Assembly: GCA_902790495.1 (NCBI GenBank)
Contig: CADASK010000015.1
Coordinates: 1 to 34,824, forward strand
Source of the DNA: an uncultured Eubacteriales bacterium
Lineage (GTDB): Bacteria > Bacillota > Clostridia > Christensenellales > Aristaeellaceae
Direction: 5' to 3'
DNA length: 34,824 nt
Below are positions 8,792 through 16,044 of this stretch, piece by piece. Within the stretch, counting starts at the first letter, position 1, and every line of letters begins with the position of its first letter. Both the position numbers and the translations under genes were made by a program. Below the pieces are notes generated by a model. That model made no database searches. It was given only the letters and a program-made list of their open reading frames with translations, and was not told the DNA's origin.

Positions 8792-9286
8792 ATGCAACCC
8801 TACAGCCTCAGAGAGATCTTTGCCATCGCTGCGCCGCGCAGGGCGGCCGTGCTCTGCCTGCCGGGGCCCAACGGCTCGACCGACATGATCCTGACCCAGT
8901 GGTTCACCTGGCTCAACATCAAGCGCCAGCCCATGCTGACCTACGCCATGGAGCGCGCGGCCTCCCTCGGGCTGAACGTGGACAACGGCTGCACCCTGTA
9001 CCTCGCCTTCCCGCCGACCCAGGAGGCCCTGAAATACCGCGGGGGCGTGCGCACCGCCGAGAACGGCCAGGAGAAGAAGCTGTCCGAGGGCGTGACGCCC
9101 GCCCGCTTCGAGGGCCTGCCCATCGAAGCCCCCGGCGGGAGCGAGATCATCCTCCGCTGCACCCTGGCCAACGCCTACAATTACCCCTTCAAGAAGGTGC
9201 GCATTTTCAACTGCAACCTCGAGGAAGCCATCAAAGGAGTGGATGACGATGATTCTGGATCTGATCAGCCGATTGAGCTTGTATGA
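8792..9286 (+). CDS. Flavin reductase-like protein (FMN-binding split barrel), tentative
   Basis: 164 residues from the ATG at 8792, chosen because AAGGAG stands 5 bases upstream. The N-terminal half (AAVLCLPGPNGSTDMILTQW, then QPMLTYAMERAA) resembles the first strands of flavin reductase-like split-barrel proteins, which bind FMN and reduce it or use it with a partner. No catalytic residue can be named, and the C-terminal acidic tail DDDDSGSD is unusual. Its last 38 to 44 bases overlap the next gene, so the two are probably translated together. It could instead be an uncharacterised relative without reductase activity. Confidence 0.5.
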   Translation: MQPYSLREIFAIAAPRRAAVLCLPGPNGSTDMILTQWFTWLNIKRQPMLTYAMERAASLGLNVDNGCTLYLAFPPTQEALKYRGGVRTAENGQEKKLSEGVTPARFEGLPIEAPGGSEIILRCTLANAYNYPFKKVRIFNCNLEEAIKGVDDDDSGSDQPIELV

Positions 9287-9704
9287 GAACATCATCCCCG
9301 GAGCCTCCGCCATCGCGGCGGCCTACGCGGCCGGTGACCCCGCCGCCGCGCCCTGCGAGGTGCGCGAGAAGGCCTATGCCCTGAAGGACGACGACAAGCG
9401 CCGCTTCGAGGTGCACGGCCACACCATCGACCTGATGATGGCCCAGGAGGGCGCGGAGGAGATCGCCCTGTGCCCCTGCGCGGAGCTGGAGCTGGCCGAG
9501 GCCCTGCCCAACGGCGGCGACGGCTACAAGATGAACGGCGCGCCCCGCGGCACCCGCGTGCGGCTGGACGCCGGCTTCTTCTGCGCGATTCTCCCCGGCG
9601 AGGCCCACATGGTGGGCGGCAAGGTGAGCGGCGCGGAAAGCCTGCGCAAGTGGGTCGTCAAGGTGCCCTGCCCCGAAGCCCTGTGTGTTGAGGTTCACGG
9701 ATGA
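9249..9704 (+). CDS. YhcH/YjgK/YiaL family protein
   Basis: 151 residues from ATG 9249; an in-frame ATG at 9243 would add two residues but sits only 3 bases from the Shine-Dalgarno AAAGGAG (9233-9239). Family features are the FEVHGHTIDLMMAQEG block, the GFFCAILPGEAHM metal-binding block and the closing KWVVKVPC. YhcH/YjgK/YiaL proteins are cupin-fold proteins of about 150 residues, often found with sugar or sialic acid genes and thought to act on sugars as isomerases or anomerases. No sugar pathway is visible here. It overlaps the genes on both sides by a few bases, as part of an operon with the CHR transporters. Confidence 0.85.
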   Translation: MILDLISRLSLYENIIPGASAIAAAYAAGDPAAAPCEVREKAYALKDDDKRRFEVHGHTIDLMMAQEGAEEIALCPCAELELAEALPNGGDGYKMNGAPRGTRVRLDAGFFCAILPGEAHMVGGKVSGAESLRKWVVKVPCPEALCVEVHG

Positions 9705-10264
9705 AAAAGGAAAAGGCCGCCCGCGTGTGGGATATCTTTCAGAACTTCTTCCGCTTCGGCTGCTTCACCTTCGGCGGCGGCTGGAGCATCGTCGCGCAGA
9801 TCCAGAAGGAGTACGTGGAGAAGAAGAAGTGGATCACCGCCGAGGAGCTGCTGGACTTCACCTCGGTGGGCCGCTCGCTGCCGGGCCTGATGATCGGCAA
9901 CGCCAGCGTCCTCTTCGGCTACCAGGCCGCCGGTCTGGCCGGCGCGCTGGCCGCCCTGTTCGGCGTCATCGTGCCGCCCTTCCTCATCATGATCGGCGTC
10001 ACGGTGATCTACGGCCTGGTGAAGGATAACCCCTACGTCGCCCGGGCGATGATGGGCGTGCGCGCCGCCGTGGCCCCGATCATCATCAGCGCTCTGGTGA
10101 AGCTGTTCAAGGCGGGCATGAAGGACGCCTTCTGCTACGTCGTCGCCATCGCCGCCATGGCGCTGAGCCTGTTCACTGATATCAGCAACATCCTGATCGT
10201 GGTGATGGGCGCAGCCGCCGGCCTGATCTGGGGGGAGGTGCGGGAACGCCGTGCTGTATCTTGA
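9701..10264 (+). CDS. CHR family (chromate-type) transporter, first half-size subunit
   Basis: A 187-residue membrane protein of the chromate ion transporter family. It shows the CHR signature FFRFGCFTFGGGWSIV near the N-terminus, then EELLDFTSVGRSLPGLMIGNAS (split here as EELLDFTSVG and SLPGLMIGNA) in the first loop, and about five hydrophobic segments. Short CHR proteins usually act as pairs of two inverted halves; the partner is the next gene, which overlaps by 14 bases. The substrate need not be chromate: many members are of unknown or sulfate-like specificity. The ATG overlaps the preceding stop (ATGA). Confidence 0.9.
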   Translation: MKKEKAARVWDIFQNFFRFGCFTFGGGWSIVAQIQKEYVEKKKWITAEELLDFTSVGRSLPGLMIGNASVLFGYQAAGLAGALAALFGVIVPPFLIMIGVTVIYGLVKDNPYVARAMMGVRAAVAPIIISALVKLFKAGMKDAFCYVVAIAAMALSLFTDISNILIVVMGAAAGLIWGEVRERRAVS

Positions 10265-10787
10265 GCTGTTCCTGTCCTTCCTGCTGATCGGCTTCACCAG
10301 CTTTGGTGGCATGTCGATGATCCCGCTGATCAACGACCAGATGCTCTCCCACGGCTGGATGACCGCCCAGGAGGTCGCCGACATCGTCGCCATCGCGGAG
10401 ATGACCCCCGGCCCCCTGGGGCTCAACTGCGCCACCTTCGCCGGTTCCCGCACCGCCGGAGCCCTGGGCGCCCTCTCCGCGACCCTCGGCGTCGTCACAC
10501 CCTCCATCACGGTGTGCCTGCTGGCGGCGGTCTTCATCACCCGCTTCAAGGAGAACCGGCTGATGGAGCACGCCCTGTTCGGCATCCGCCCGGTGTGCAT
10601 CGGCATGATCGCCGCCATCGTGGTGACCCAGTGCCAGAACAACTACGCGGGCACGCTGCTCTTCGGCGTGTCCTGGCAGGCCATCCTCATCGGCGTCGTG
10701 GCCCTGGTACTGCTGCTGAAGTTCAAGTGGAATGTGCCGAAGACCATCCTGGTCAGCGCCGCCCTGGGGCTGGTGCTGGGCGGCTGA
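10251..10787 (+). CDS. CHR family (chromate-type) transporter, second half-size subunit
   Basis: 178 residues starting at GTG 10251, with GGGAGGTG about 10 bases upstream and a 14-base overlap with the first subunit. The signature FLLIGFTSFGGMSMIPL and the block IAEMTPGPLGLNCATF are those of the CHR family. Five or six membrane segments are visible and the C-terminus is short. The pair should form a complete heteromeric anion carrier (family knowledge). A strong terminator 60 bases downstream ends the operon that begins at 8792. Confidence 0.9.
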   Translation: MLYLELFLSFLLIGFTSFGGMSMIPLINDQMLSHGWMTAQEVADIVAIAEMTPGPLGLNCATFAGSRTAGALGALSATLGVVTPSITVCLLAAVFITRFKENRLMEHALFGIRPVCIGMIAAIVVTQCQNNYAGTLLFGVSWQAILIGVVALVLLLKFKWNVPKTILVSAALGLVLGG

Positions 10788-10847
10788 GGCCCCATCCGGC
10801 AGCCCGCCGGTACGCGCCATTCCACGAACATCTCACCAAAGATCTGC

Positions 10848-10893
10848 AAACCGCCCGACATCCCCATCAGCAAGGGGTTACGGGCGGTTTTTT
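10848..10893 (+). terminator. Rho-independent terminator after the CHR pair
   Basis: AAACCGCCCG pairs with CGGGCGGTTT around an inner CCCC / GGGG hairpin, followed by a run of six T. Textbook intrinsic terminator. Confidence 0.9.
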
Positions 10894-11024
10894 CTGTGGA
10901 TGGGCTGCTTCCGTCCGCTTCGCGCGGGGCTTCGGCCGTCAAGTTCCCCGCGCTTCGATTGCAGGAGATTCGGCAGGATGAGTAGAATACTGGTTAGGAG
11001 CTCTGGCTCCAACCGAACAGATTG

Positions 11025-11807
11025 ATGCGAAAGGAGAACGCGCTGGTTCTCCCCCAGAAGACCTATGAGCCGTCTCACTTCGCGGACGAGCTGTTTGACG
11101 GCAAGGGCAGCTACGCCTACAACCTGCAGGTTCCCCAGAAGGCGCTGATGCAGTACGCCAGGAGCAATGACGGCAGCCCGGTTTCTTTTGTCTGCGTGAT
11201 GCTGTACCGGGCTATGCTGCGCCTGTATCCGGAGCTGCAAAGCGACATCGTCTTCTCCATCCCCCATGAATACCGGAAAGTGCTCGGGCGTCCCCTTTCC
11301 CACGACTGCCTCGCGAGGGTGCTGACCGTCCGGCTTGCCGCCAAGGACAGGGACAAGCCGCTGGAAACGCTGAATACCGCCGTCCGCGGACAGATCATCC
11401 TCGGCAGCGACGAATCCGCGGACATCGCCGCCATCAACGGGATGCTGCAGCTCAACGCCTACATGCAGTCCCTGCCGCTGGAGGGCAAAAAGCAGGCCAT
11501 GCTCGGGCTTGTGGCCGGCTCCCTCGCGAAAAACACCTTCGGCGTCAGCTATACCGGCAACATCAGCTGGGGCGGCATGGAACAATACATCCGGGACGTG
11601 CATCTCTACGCCGGTGAGAACGACCGGCATCAATCCATCAGCCTGGAGGTGTTCACCCTCGGGGACAGCTTCAGCCTCTGCGTGATGCAGCCCGGCAGGA
11701 ATCCCGCGTTTGTCCAGGCCTTGATGCAGAGCTTCGCCGACTGCGGCATCGACTGCGCGCTGATGAGCGAGGAGCGGTTTCATCTGGCTGACTATGCGAT
11801 TCCGTGA
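11025..11807 (+). pseudogene. Condensation-domain-like acyltransferase, lacking the N-terminal half
   Basis: The 260 residues resemble the C-terminal half of CoA-dependent acyltransferases of the condensation/alcohol acetyltransferase type: the FSIPHEYRKVLGRP and FGVSYTGNISWGGMEQYI stretches are the clearest. Such proteins are normally about 430 residues and carry HHxxxDG in the N-terminal half, which is absent. The frame is closed by TAG at 10995 and no good ribosome binding site precedes the ATG at 11025, so I read it as a 5'-truncated remnant, although it could still be translated. It lies just right of a terminator and at the left edge of the acquired-looking patch. Confidence 0.55.
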
Positions 11808-11859
11808 GCGGAAGAGGAAAACGGCGGCAGGACAAATCGGCATTTGTGAGGATCATTCT

Positions 11860-12309
11860 ATGAGAAGGACAGAGAGTGTTGAACTGACGGTATTATGCCT
11901 GATTGAAGACGGCGATAAGATTCTGCTTCAAAACAGAGTTAAGAAAGACTGGCGGGGATATGCGTTGCCGGGCGGTCATGTAGAGCCCGGAGAATCTTTT
12001 GTTGATGCTGTTATTCGGGAGATGAAGGAAGAAACCGGGCTGACGATCATTGATCCGAGATTGGTTGGAGTGAAACATTTTCCCATAGAGAACGGAAGGT
12101 ATGTTGTCCTGCTGTTCAAGTCCACGCAGTGGTCAGGTGATCTGATCTCATCCGAGGAAGGCCAAATGGAATGGATAAAGTACAGTGACCTTTCCACAGT
12201 AAAAACCGTGGATGATTTTGACGATCTTCTGAAAGTGATGAACACACCGGAACTGACAGAATTTCAGTATTTGGTTTCGGGAGACGAATGGACTGTATCA
12301 ATAAGATAA
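11860..12309 (+). CDS. Nudix hydrolase
   Basis: 149 residues with a complete Nudix box: G-HVEPG-E-SFVDAVI-REMKEETG, matching GX5EX7REUXEEXGU, near residues 42-64. Nudix enzymes hydrolyse nucleoside diphosphates linked to another moiety; this size and the N-terminal ELTVLCLIEDGDKILLQNR suit an 8-oxo-dGTP/NTP pyrophosphohydrolase of the MutT type, but the substrate cannot be told. The start at 11860 follows a weak GTGAGGA. Base composition is clearly less GC-rich and codon use is unlike the citrate operon, suggesting transfer. The next gene starts 27 bases downstream. Confidence 0.88.
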   Translation: MRRTESVELTVLCLIEDGDKILLQNRVKKDWRGYALPGGHVEPGESFVDAVIREMKEETGLTIIDPRLVGVKHFPIENGRYVVLLFKSTQWSGDLISSEEGQMEWIKYSDLSTVKTVDDFDDLLKVMNTPELTEFQYLVSGDEWTVSIR

Positions 12310-12336
12310 ATCGGGATTTGTTCAGGAGGATCGCTT

Positions 12337-12819
12337 ATGCAGATTGAACAGGACAGAATCAAATTGGTTCCAATGACAGCCGAAATGTATCGCTCGTTCT
12401 TTTTGGACTATGAAAACGATCCCGACGTTTACTTGCCCGGGCAAGCATATGTTCACTATGAATATGCCGATGAAAAGCTAGCAAAGTATGTTCAAAGGCA
12501 GAAAGATCTAAAGCGTATACCACTTGCGGTTTTGTACGATGATGACATAGTCGGAGAGATCATTATCAAGAATATCGAACCGCATCAATGCGCAACGATG
12601 AGCATTGTCCTGAAGAATGCACAGTATAAGGATCATGGAATCGGCACACAGGCAGAGAAGCTGGCGATTCAATTTGTATTTGATGATCTGGATATACCGA
12701 CTCTTTATGCAGATACTATAAAGACGAATAGCCGCAGTCAACATGTTTTGGAAAAAGTAGGTTTTACACTTTTTCGGGAAGACCCGGATTTCAAGCATTA
12801 CCGGATCGATAGATCATAG
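12337..12819 (+). CDS. GNAT N-acetyltransferase (RimJ/RimL-like), first of three
   Basis: 160 residues; CAGGAGGA stands 6 bases before the ATG. The N-terminus IKLVPMTAEMYRSFF and the acetyl-CoA binding motif KDHGIGTQAEKL near residue 98, followed later by NSRSQHVLEKVGF, are those of RimJ/RimL-type GNAT proteins that acetylate amino groups of proteins or small molecules. The substrate is not evident. Its AT-rich codon use is shared with the Nudix gene upstream, and spacing suggests one transcript. Confidence 0.85.
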   Translation: MQIEQDRIKLVPMTAEMYRSFFLDYENDPDVYLPGQAYVHYEYADEKLAKYVQRQKDLKRIPLAVLYDDDIVGEIIIKNIEPHQCATMSIVLKNAQYKDHGIGTQAEKLAIQFVFDDLDIPTLYADTIKTNSRSQHVLEKVGFTLFREDPDFKHYRIDRS

Positions 12820-12840
12820 AATCGGTATTTGGAGGGTACG

Positions 12841-13440
12841 ATGCTCGACAGAACCATTCCGTTTTGCAATACGATCATGAAATGCTCCGATGATGCATAC
12901 AGGGATGCAGCCTTGCCAGATGGTTTTTCTATCGTCTCCTACCAGCCCGGTTTTGAGAGAGGATGGGCAAAACTGGAATGCGCCATAGGCGATTTTGATT
13001 CGGAAGCGGAAGCGGAGAGGTATTTTGTTGAAACCTATCTGCAGAAGGCCGAATGGTTCCCAAACATCCTTTTCGCCACGAACGAGGCGAACGAAATCAT
13101 TGGCTCCTGCATAGCATGGCAGGATATGCGGGGGAGCAGCTGCGTTTCTTCCCTGCACTGGCTTGTGGTTGATGAGCGATACCAAAGAATGGGCATCGGA
13201 CGAGCGCTTTGCACGGCCGTCATGAACATCTATGCAAAGCGCCGCGGCCTTCCCGTCTATATCCACACGCAGCCGTGGAGCTGGAAAGCCATATTGCTGT
13301 ATGTTTCACTGGGATTCAAGCTGCAGAAGACAGATACCTTTTCGCATTATGAAAACGAATACGACAAGGCCATGATCGAACTCAGAAAAATCACCACGGA
13401 AGAACAATACGAACTGCTGAAACGGTCATCCGAGGAATAA
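12841..13440 (+). CDS. GNAT N-acetyltransferase, second of three
   Basis: 199 residues from the ATG at 12841, preceded by GGAGGG. The acetyl-CoA binding motif YQRMGIGRALCTAVM and the preceding strand VSSLHWLVVDERY place it in the GNAT family; KAILLYVSLGFKL is the usual C-terminal motif B. Substrate unknown. It starts 21 bases after the previous gene and probably shares its transcript. Composition is intermediate between the AT-richer genes to the left and the GC-rich genes to the right. Confidence 0.85.
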   Translation: MLDRTIPFCNTIMKCSDDAYRDAALPDGFSIVSYQPGFERGWAKLECAIGDFDSEAEAERYFVETYLQKAEWFPNILFATNEANEIIGSCIAWQDMRGSSCVSSLHWLVVDERYQRMGIGRALCTAVMNIYAKRRGLPVYIHTQPWSWKAILLYVSLGFKLQKTDTFSHYENEYDKAMIELRKITTEEQYELLKRSSEE

Positions 13441-13656
13441 ACAGCTTCCACCTTGTCAGAACATCGCCCCATTGGGATTCGCAGAACGAAAACACAGGAA
13501 CGTGGATGCCTGTCGGGCTTTCTGTTGGACTGTGGAATGACCTTGTGCCGGGTCACAATAAACCAGATGATCACGAAGGTCATACGAACGATAAGCGGTA
13601 GACATCCGGCTCTGAAGGTATTGGCGCCTCAGATTTCCGCTGACGGAGGGACGAGC

Positions 13657-14178
13657 ATGCATGCCGATCCAAGGAAAATGATCATCAGACAGGCAGAAAA
13701 AGAGGATGCCTGGCAGATTGCAGACATTCTTGTGGAAGACTGGAAAAGAGCCTACAGGGGCATCATCGACAGTGATTACCTGGACTCCATGAGCGTGGAG
13801 GAGCGATACCAGCGAGAGCTGCAGCGGTACCAGATCTACAGGGTGGCCGCTGCAGAAAAGGAAATCCTGGGGTTCACCTGGAACGAGATGACCGAGGACG
13901 AAGATGCGGACTGCGAAATCATCGCCCTCTACATCCGATACAGCCAAAGAAAAAGCGGAATCGGAAAGGCTCTTTTCAAGGATTCCGTGGATCTGTTCAG
14001 GGCAGCGGGCAGGAAAAGAATGATCGTCTGGTGCCTCGCGGAAAATGCGGAAGCCCGGAGATTCTATGAGAAAATGGGCGGGACGGTGTACAAAACCGGC
14101 ACCCACAGATGGGGCAGCCGGGAGTACGATATGGTCTCCTACCTGTATCAGCTGGATGCATCACCCTGGAACACGTAG
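13657..14178 (+). CDS. GNAT N-acetyltransferase, third of three
   Basis: 173 residues from ATG 13657, chosen because GGAGGG (13645-13650) stands 6 bases before it. The frame is open further upstream, but that part has no family resemblance. MIIRQAEKEDAWQIADIL, the acetyl-CoA motif QRKSGIGKALFKDSV and AENAEARRFYEKMGG are typical GNAT blocks. The substrate is unknown. A 216-base gap separates it from the second acetyltransferase and shows no gene, so it may have its own promoter. A strong terminator follows at 14228-14262. Confidence 0.82.
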   Translation: MHADPRKMIIRQAEKEDAWQIADILVEDWKRAYRGIIDSDYLDSMSVEERYQRELQRYQIYRVAAAEKEILGFTWNEMTEDEDADCEIIALYIRYSQRKSGIGKALFKDSVDLFRAAGRKRMIVWCLAENAEARRFYEKMGGTVYKTGTHRWGSREYDMVSYLYQLDASPWNT

Positions 14179-14227
14179 GCCTTCGGCAGCTTCCCGTTTG
14201 CCGGCCCGCATTTTCCCGGCTTCACCC

Positions 14228-14262
14228 GAGTCAGGCTTCATCCGTGAAGCGCTGACTCTTTT
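14228..14262 (+). terminator. Rho-independent terminator after the acetyltransferase cluster
   Basis: GAGTCAGGCTTCA pairs with TGAAGC(G)CTGACTC around the loop TCCG, with one bulged G, followed by TTTT. Confidence 0.88.
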
Positions 14263-14358
14263 CGCCTGGCAAATTTGCAACGGAGGGCTGCTGTCGTTTT
14301 GCACTGCGTACCCGAACCCGATCGCTTATGATCTTTTTCCTTTTCGGTGAATTTTTGT

Positions 14359-14387
14359 TTGCTTTTTTCCATCAGTTGTAGTATAAT
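14359..14387 (+). promoter_or_regulatory. Sigma-A-type promoter of the ABC importer
   Basis: TTGCTT (14359-14364), 17-base spacer, perfect TATAAT (14382-14387), in an AT-rich pocket 54 bases before the binding protein gene. Confidence 0.75.
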
Positions 14388-14401
14388 GTCTCACAGCAAA
14401 A

Positions 14402-14416
14402 CGCCTGAGTCAGGCG
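14402..14416. promoter_or_regulatory. Palindrome in the importer leader, possible operator
   Basis: CGCCTGA-G-TCAGGCG is a perfect 7-bp inverted repeat about 8 bases downstream of the expected transcription start and upstream of the ribosome binding site (AAGGAGG, 14427-14433). It could be a repressor site or a leader hairpin. Confidence 0.45.
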
Positions 14417-14440
14417 CAAAGTGAAAAGGAGGTTCCTTCC

Positions 14441-15640
14441 ATGAAAAAGGTTTTATCCGTGATGCTGGCCCTCGCGCTGGTGCTTTCGCTCGCGGGCGCG
14501 GCCGTGGCCGAGGATTACACCATCCGTATCTACTCCAACTCCAACTCGCCGGAGCGCACCACCTGGCTGATTGACGCGGCCAAGGAAGCGGGCTTCGACA
14601 TCTCCATCGACGACAACACCGTCATCTCCGGCGACACCGCCGCCGTGCAGGCCGCCAACGAGAACAAGGACGGCGACCTGATCTTCGGCCTCAACGAGAC
14701 CCGCTGGAGCCAGCTGATCAAGGGCCAGTATGAGAACCTGACCATCGCGGACTGGACCCCCACCTGGGCCGACCGCGTGGGCGACTTCAAGTATGACGGC
14801 AAGGCCTACGGCATCGTGATCCAGAACGTGCTGATGCTCTACCGCAACGACGAGCTGGGCACCAACGGCCAGGCGCTGCACTTCGAGCACTGGGCCGACA
14901 TCGTGAAGAGCGGCTACAAGTGGTATCGCCAGGGCAAGGTCGGCGGCACCACCAACTCCAACATCAACAGCGCCATGCTCTATCCCTTCGCCGATCCCAC
15001 CTCCCCCGCCGGCGGCATCTCCGTGGACGGCTGGAAGACCCTGTGGGCCTACTGCGCGGGCGGCAACTTCACCGGCGACAGCTACGGCCTGGAGCCCCTG
15101 ATCCGCGGCGACGTGCAGGTCTCCACCTTCTACTCCTCCTCCCTGTACGGCAACATCGACGCCGCGGCTGAGGCCGGCACCTATGCCGCCCCGCTGAAGG
15201 GCACCCTGAACCCCGAGAACTGGGCGCTGGTCGATATCGACGACGGCACCTACTACATCGCCGAGTACCTGGGCATCCTGGACAAGGAAGGCCGTACCCC
15301 CGAGCAGACCGAGGTCGTCAAGGCCTTCGCCGAGTGGTTCGGCTCCGCCGAGACCCAGGCCGCGTGGTCTGAGGAATTCGACTCCTATCCCTGCAACGTG
15401 GACGCCGCCGCGGCTGAGTTCGACGAGACCCCCGCGATCTACACCATCAAGAACTTCGCCCTGAGCCAGGTCGAAGGCACCGACATGACCTACGCCGAGT
15501 ATGTCGCCGCCCACTCCGCCGAGTGGACCAACATCATGACCAACCTGGGCTTCTACTGGAAGGAGAACTCCGCCGCTCCCGCCGAGCCCGACTGGGATAA
15601 CCTCGACTGGGCGACCCTGACCCAGAAGAAGGCCGAGTAA
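14441..15640 (+). CDS. ABC transporter substrate-binding protein (Fe3+/aminophosphonate-type)
   Basis: A 399-residue secreted solute-binding protein. The signal peptide has a KK start, a hydrophobic core at 4-18 and AVA at 21-23 with cleavage before E24. There is no lipobox cysteine, although Gram-positive binding proteins are usually lipoproteins. The mature part follows the periplasmic binding protein fold of the iron(III)/thiamine/aminophosphonate class (NSNSPERTTWLIDAAKEAGF; ADRVGDFKYDGKAYGIV). The class is inferred mainly from the partner genes: an FbpC-like ATPase and a fused FbpB-like permease. The ligand cannot be told. Strong AAGGAGG before the ATG; its own promoter at 14359-14387; a terminator-like element follows. 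Confidence 0.85.
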   Translation: MKKVLSVMLALALVLSLAGAAVAEDYTIRIYSNSNSPERTTWLIDAAKEAGFDISIDDNTVISGDTAAVQAANENKDGDLIFGLNETRWSQLIKGQYENLTIADWTPTWADRVGDFKYDGKAYGIVIQNVLMLYRNDELGTNGQALHFEHWADIVKSGYKWYRQGKVGGTTNSNINSAMLYPFADPTSPAGGISVDGWKTLWAYCAGGNFTGDSYGLEPLIRGDVQVSTFYSSSLYGNIDAAAEAGTYAAPLKGTLNPENWALVDIDDGTYYIAEYLGILDKEGRTPEQTEVVKAFAEWFGSAETQAAWSEEFDSYPCNVDAAAAEFDETPAIYTIKNFALSQVEGTDMTYAEYVAAHSAEWTNIMTNLGFYWKENSAAPAEPDWDNLDWATLTQKKAE

Positions 15641-15670
15641 CGCTTCCCCGGAAGCACATCGGAAACCCAA

Positions 15671-15707
15671 CCCAATGGGCGGGCCCGTCATTGGGCCCGC
15701 CCTTTTT
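15671..15707 (+). terminator. Terminator or attenuator after the binding protein gene
   Basis: GGGCGGGCCC (15677-15686) pairs with GGGCCCGCCC (15693-15702), followed by TTTTT. A second stem, CCCAATG (15671-15677) with CATTGGG (15689-15695), uses overlapping bases and cannot coexist with it. Partial read-through would give more binding protein than membrane components, a common need of such operons. Confidence 0.8.
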
Positions 15708-16044
15708 GTGAAGGCAGAATCCGCACGAGGATTGTGTCTTCTCTATGAGCGAGGCGCTCATCCTTTCAGCTTGCAACGCAGACAGATGCGTTCGGTTTGA
15801 CCCCACCCCCGACCCCTCCCCGCAAGCGGGGAGGGGAGGAAATACAAGGTCGCCCGGGGGTGCCTTTCCTCCGGAAAGTCACCCCCGGACCCCCTGTAAA
15901 GGCGCTCCTGCGGAGGGCCGCCAATGCTTTTCCCCGGATTGCTGGAAAGCGCTCCTGCGGAGGGCTTTCAATCCCTTTTCCCTGCCCTGTTATTCCCGGG
16001 CGCGCAGAGCGCCTGCAACAAGAGATAGAGAGGTTGTCGCACAT
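15708..16044 (+). other. Intergenic region with T hairpin array
   Basis: The space between the binding protein and the ATPase holds the T element (15813-15972). The open frame that runs through it into the ATPase lacks family resemblance, so I do not treat it as coding. No clear promoter for the ATPase is visible. Confidence 0.5.
15813..15972 (+). repeat. T element: array of hairpins with two direct repeats
   Basis: First hairpin: CCCCTCCCC / GGGGAGGGG (15813-15836). Second: CCGGGGGTG / CACCCCCGG (15854-15888) enclosing TTTCC / GGAAA. Then two direct repeats of GCGCTCCTGCGGAGGGC (15902-15918, 15949-15965), each a hairpin with a TGC loop. Their flanks differ but stay paired: GGC / GCC in the first, AAAGC / GCTTT in the second. 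Confidence 0.7.

Noticed and set aside
12310-13656. Integron cassette array, suggested by consecutive GNAT and Nudix genes
   Set aside because: Gaps of 21-28 bases are too short for attC sites, and no RYYYAAC/GTTRRRY pair or integrase was found.
14179-14350. Forward open frame crossing the terminator at 14228
   Set aside because: It is an out-of-frame continuation over the third acetyltransferase, its terminator and the importer promoter; no ribosome site or family match.
15745-16044. Upstream extension of the ABC ATPase to 430 residues
   Set aside because: The extra 100 residues are translated T-element hairpins; the family N-terminus starts at 16045.
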